From positions 1 through 6,229 of the forward strand of contig DOHJ01000195.1 of the NCBI GenBank assembly GCA_003535335.1: a DNA stretch of 6,229 nucleotides, given 5' to 3'. The stretch is from Paracoccaceae bacterium. GTDB lineage: Bacteria; Pseudomonadota; Alphaproteobacteria; Rhodobacterales; Rhodobacteraceae. Numbering within the stretch: the stretch's first letter is position 1; every line of letters begins with the position of its first letter. Positions 4,211-6,229 of this stretch are shown piece by piece. The notes beneath the pieces were generated by a model. The model searched no databases. It was given only the letters and a program-made list of their open reading frames with translations, and was not told where the DNA came from. Made by a program: the position numbers and the translations under genes.

Positions 4211-5875
4211 ATGCAAAATACTCAACAATCAGATTTCTGCAAAGAAACCCGCAAACGCAGCTTTAAACCGGATATATGGTCCATTGGCTCGGTAATCATT
4301 GCACTTTTTGTGGTGGTGCCAATATTTGCCGTGGTCTGGATTGCCTTTAATCCGGTTGAAAACATCTGGCCGCATTTGATGGCCACAACATTACCGCGCT
4401 ATTTTTTCAATTCGGCATTGATGATGATATCGGTTGGCGTGTTGGCCACGGTGATCGGGGTTAGCACGGCCTGGCTGGTGGTGATGTATGATTTTCCGGG
4501 TAAAATATGGCTGCAATGGGTGTTGCTGTTTCCACTGTCGATTCCGGCCTATGTGGGGGCTTATGCGCTGGTTGATTTTCTGGAATATGCAGGGGGGGTG
4601 CAAACCACTCTGCGCGAGGTTTTCGGCTGGGCAGATGCGCGCGATTACTGGTTTCCCGAAATCAGATCGCGTGGTGCTGCAATTTTGGTGATTGCCCTGT
4701 CGCTATACCCCTATGTTTATTTGCTGACCCGCGCGGCATTTCGTGAACAATCAGGCAGCACTTATGACGTGGCCCGTGCGTTAGGTGCTGGCCCGTTCGA
4801 GCGGTTCTGGCGGGTTGGTTTGCCTTTGGTGCGCCCGGGCATTGCGGCCGGTATGGCGATTGTGATGATGGAAACCGTTTCCGATTTTGGCACGGTTGAA
4901 TATTTCGCGGTGCAAACTTTGACCACCGGCATTTTCACGGTTTGGCTTGAGGCAAATAATGCCGGGGGTGCTGCGCAGATTTCGGGAATTGTGTTACTGA
5001 TGGTTTTGCTGCTGGTGGGGCTTGAAAAAACATCCCGACGCAAACAGCGGTTCCACGAAGGTGCGCGCCACAAACAACCATTGGTGCCGATTTCCCTGTC
5101 GGGGATCAGGGGCTGGCTGGCGGCATTGTTTTGCCTTGTTCCGGTGTTGGCAGGTTTTGTTTTGCCGGTTTCGGTGATGATGTCACATGCGTTGACCAAT
5201 ACAGAATACTGGTCAAACCCGCATCTTTTTAGTGCGCTGATAAACACGGTTAGCGTGGGCAGTGCTGCGGCGGTTTTAACCGTTACGGCGGCGGTTTTTC
5301 TGGTTTATGGCGTGCGGTTGACCAACAAACGCATTCCGCGTCTGATGATGCCACTAACCACAATCGGCTATGCGGCCCCCGGTGCGGTGTTGGCGGTGGG
5401 TATTTTAATACCGATGGCGGCGATAGATCACATGTTGGCGGATTTTGTTGAACTGCTAACAGGAATTGACATCGGCTTGGTCATGACCGGATCCAGTTTT
5501 GCCATTATATTTGCGTATTCTGTGCGGTTTTTCACCCTGGCCCAAGGGGCAACCGACAGTGCAATGGGGCGGATTTCCCCCAGCCTGCCAATGGCGGCAC
5601 GATCATTGGGGCGCACGGCTGGCGGCACATTGCGCGAGGTCTATGCGCCGCTGATACGGGGATCGTTGTTGACGGCGTTGTTGCTGGTGTTTGTGGATTG
5701 CGTCAAAGAATTGCCCGCCACTTTGTTGTTGCGACCCTTCAATTTCAACACTTTGTCCACCTTGGTTTACGAGCAGGCATCGTTGGAAAATATCGGGGAA
5801 TCATCGCCAGCTGCGTTGATGGTTATCAGCGTCGGGATGATTGCGGTTATGTTTTTGGCCAAAAGCAATAAATAG
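4211..5875 (+). CDS. Iron(III)-type ABC transporter permease (FbpB/SfuB-like, two fused permease domains)
   Basis: This is a full-length duplicated ABC permease, 554 aa from ATG 4211 or 556 from ATG 4205; AGGA 7 bases before 4211 favours the former. In 556-aa numbering, each half has about six membrane helices and an EAA coupling loop for the ATPase: VARALGAGPFERFWRVGLPL (189-208) and AARSLGRTAGGTLREVYAPL (464-483). A hydrophilic linker (274-300) joins the halves, and the second loop is followed by FVDCVKELPATLLLRPF (496-512). The fused form and this KELPATLLLRPF-type segment are typical of Fe(III) importers of the FbpB/HitB/SfuB group, taking iron from a periplasmic binding protein. Substrate is inferred from family. 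No binding protein or ATPase gene is adjacent in the window: upstream is a divergent gene, and a terminator follows directly. Confidence 0.9.
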   Translation: MQNTQQSDFCKETRKRSFKPDIWSIGSVIIALFVVVPIFAVVWIAFNPVENIWPHLMATTLPRYFFNSALMMISVGVLATVIGVSTAWLVVMYDFPGKIWLQWVLLFPLSIPAYVGAYALVDFLEYAGGVQTTLREVFGWADARDYWFPEIRSRGAAILVIALSLYPYVYLLTRAAFREQSGSTYDVARALGAGPFERFWRVGLPLVRPGIAAGMAIVMMETVSDFGTVEYFAVQTLTTGIFTVWLEANNAGGAAQISGIVLLMVLLLVGLEKTSRRKQRFHEGARHKQPLVPISLSGIRGWLAALFCLVPVLAGFVLPVSVMMSHALTNTEYWSNPHLFSALINTVSVGSAAAVLTVTAAVFLVYGVRLTNKRIPRLMMPLTTIGYAAPGAVLAVGILIPMAAIDHMLADFVELLTGIDIGLVMTGSSFAIIFAYSVRFFTLAQGATDSAMGRISPSLPMAARSLGRTAGGTLREVYAPLIRGSLLTALLLVFVDCVKELPATLLLRPFNFNTLSTLVYEQASLENIGESSPAALMVISVGMIAVMFLAKSNK

Positions 5876-5938
5876 GAACAACCTTGGTGCAGCTGCATAA
5901 CCTGCCGATTGTAGCCAGAATTATTAAAGTAAGCGCCC

Positions 5939-5976
5939 AAGATTCGCCTTAATCGCGGGCTTAAAATCTTTTTTTT
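5939..5976 (+). terminator. Rho-independent terminator after the ABC permease
   Basis: AAGATT (5939-5944) pairs with AATCTT (5965-5970), with GCC/GGC pairing inside, followed by an eight-T run (5969-5976). An alternative stem uses TAAGCGCCC (from 5930) with GGGCTTA. It lies about 65 bases after the permease stop and is the only hairpin in the window followed by a real U-tract. The stem is imperfect, so efficiency is uncertain. Confidence 0.6.
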
Positions 5977-6044
5977 GCCAACATTCGACATTTTATTGCC
6001 TCGAATCCACGTCATTAACCCTGCAACAACCTGTGGAGGATATG

Positions 6045-6191
6045 ATGGACTGGATTACGACAATAACCTTTGACCAAATTTACCTGAGCGCACTTACTGT
6101 GATTGTGGTTCGCGAAGCGATGATTGCTTTTTTCCCTGATGAAATCGCCGGCCCCGGTGGCTGGCTGGTTGATACCGGTACCATCGAATAA
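6045..6191 (+). CDS. Small putative membrane protein (48 aa), function unknown
   Basis: The ORF has tandem ATGs at 6042 and 6045. GGAGGA (6035-6040) is one base from the first and four from the second, so the second is preferred. The product begins MDWITTITFDQIYLSALTVI and ends GGWLVDTGTIE. Residues 11-30 form one hydrophobic helix, interrupted by an Arg-Glu pair (VVREAM), followed by a Pro/Gly-rich tail (FPDEIAGPGG). One membrane span or a peripheral amphipathic helix is possible. No family is recognised. The terminator upstream separates it from the permease, so it should have its own promoter in about 5977-6034. The strong SD and clean TAA at 6189-6191 favour a real gene; the short length keeps confidence moderate. 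Confidence 0.55.
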   Translation: MDWITTITFDQIYLSALTVIVVREAMIAFFPDEIAGPGGWLVDTGTIE

Positions 6192-6229
6192 AGTGTAAAT
6201 TCCGGGATTAAATATCACAACGCAGTATT

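Noticed and set aside
4124..4228. Longer start (4228) for the sulfotransferase-like gene
   Set aside because: It would overlap the divergent permease start, and the added residues lack the family pattern; the MQVVFHIGAH start fits the fold.
4762..5247. 161-codon minus-strand frame inside the ABC permease
   Set aside because: Antisense shadow of the permease; Ser/Thr/Pro/Arg-rich with no motif.
5888..5897. TGCAGCTGCA palindrome after the permease
   Set aside because: A 10-base perfect palindrome with no partner or regulatory context; plausible by chance.
1..6229. CRISPR array, tRNA, insertion sequence or prophage
   Set aside because: No regularly spaced direct repeats, cloverleaf, transposase or phage-like gene was seen.

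Overview
The window looks like chromosomal DNA of an alphaproteobacterium, most likely a Rhodobacterales (roseobacter-type) species of moderate GC content. The reasons are a GapR/DUF2312 nucleoid protein (an alphaproteobacterial family), a short DWEEMATER-type TraR/DksA zinc-finger protein, a two-helix small membrane protein and a 291-aa sulfotransferase-like protein of kinds I associate with that order. The genus cannot be read from the sequence. No tRNA, rRNA, CRISPR array, transposase or phage gene is visible.

Layout, left to right. Positions 1-30 are probably the last codons of an upstream gene. A 108-aa TraR/DksA-type zinc-finger gene (138-464, +) is followed by a long imperfect palindrome (462-576), and then by a 49-aa helical ORF with a near-perfect Shine-Dalgarno (600-749, +). 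Positions 750-983 hold no convincing gene, only short inverted repeats. A 71-aa membrane protein (1008-1223, -) is bracketed by two inverted repeats and diverges from gapR (1346-1606, +). gapR ends one base from the convergent end of a three-gene minus-strand cassette: ArsR-type repressor (2841-3188), ArsP/UPF0718-type permease (1855-2820) and CxxC mini-thioredoxin (1608-1841). The 59-bp gap before the repressor is packed with overlapping inverted repeats, the best operator candidate in the window. Upstream on the same strand is a sulfotransferase-like gene with a degenerate P-loop (3248-4123). It diverges from a two-domain iron-type ABC permease (4211-5875, +), which a U-tract terminator follows. 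A 48-aa ORF with a strong SD (6045-6191, +) closes the window.

How the genes work together. The clearest functional unit is the repressor-permease-thioredoxin cassette. A thiol-sensing repressor would sense an arsenical or another thiol-reactive ligand, the permease would export it, and the CxxC protein would supply or relay reducing power. The ABC permease lacks its binding protein and ATPase within the window. The zinc-finger protein and GapR are housekeeping regulators of transcription and the nucleoid. The most unusual signals are the 462-576 palindrome, the operator array at 3191-3250, and the repeated placement of stem-loops over stop codons without a U-tract.
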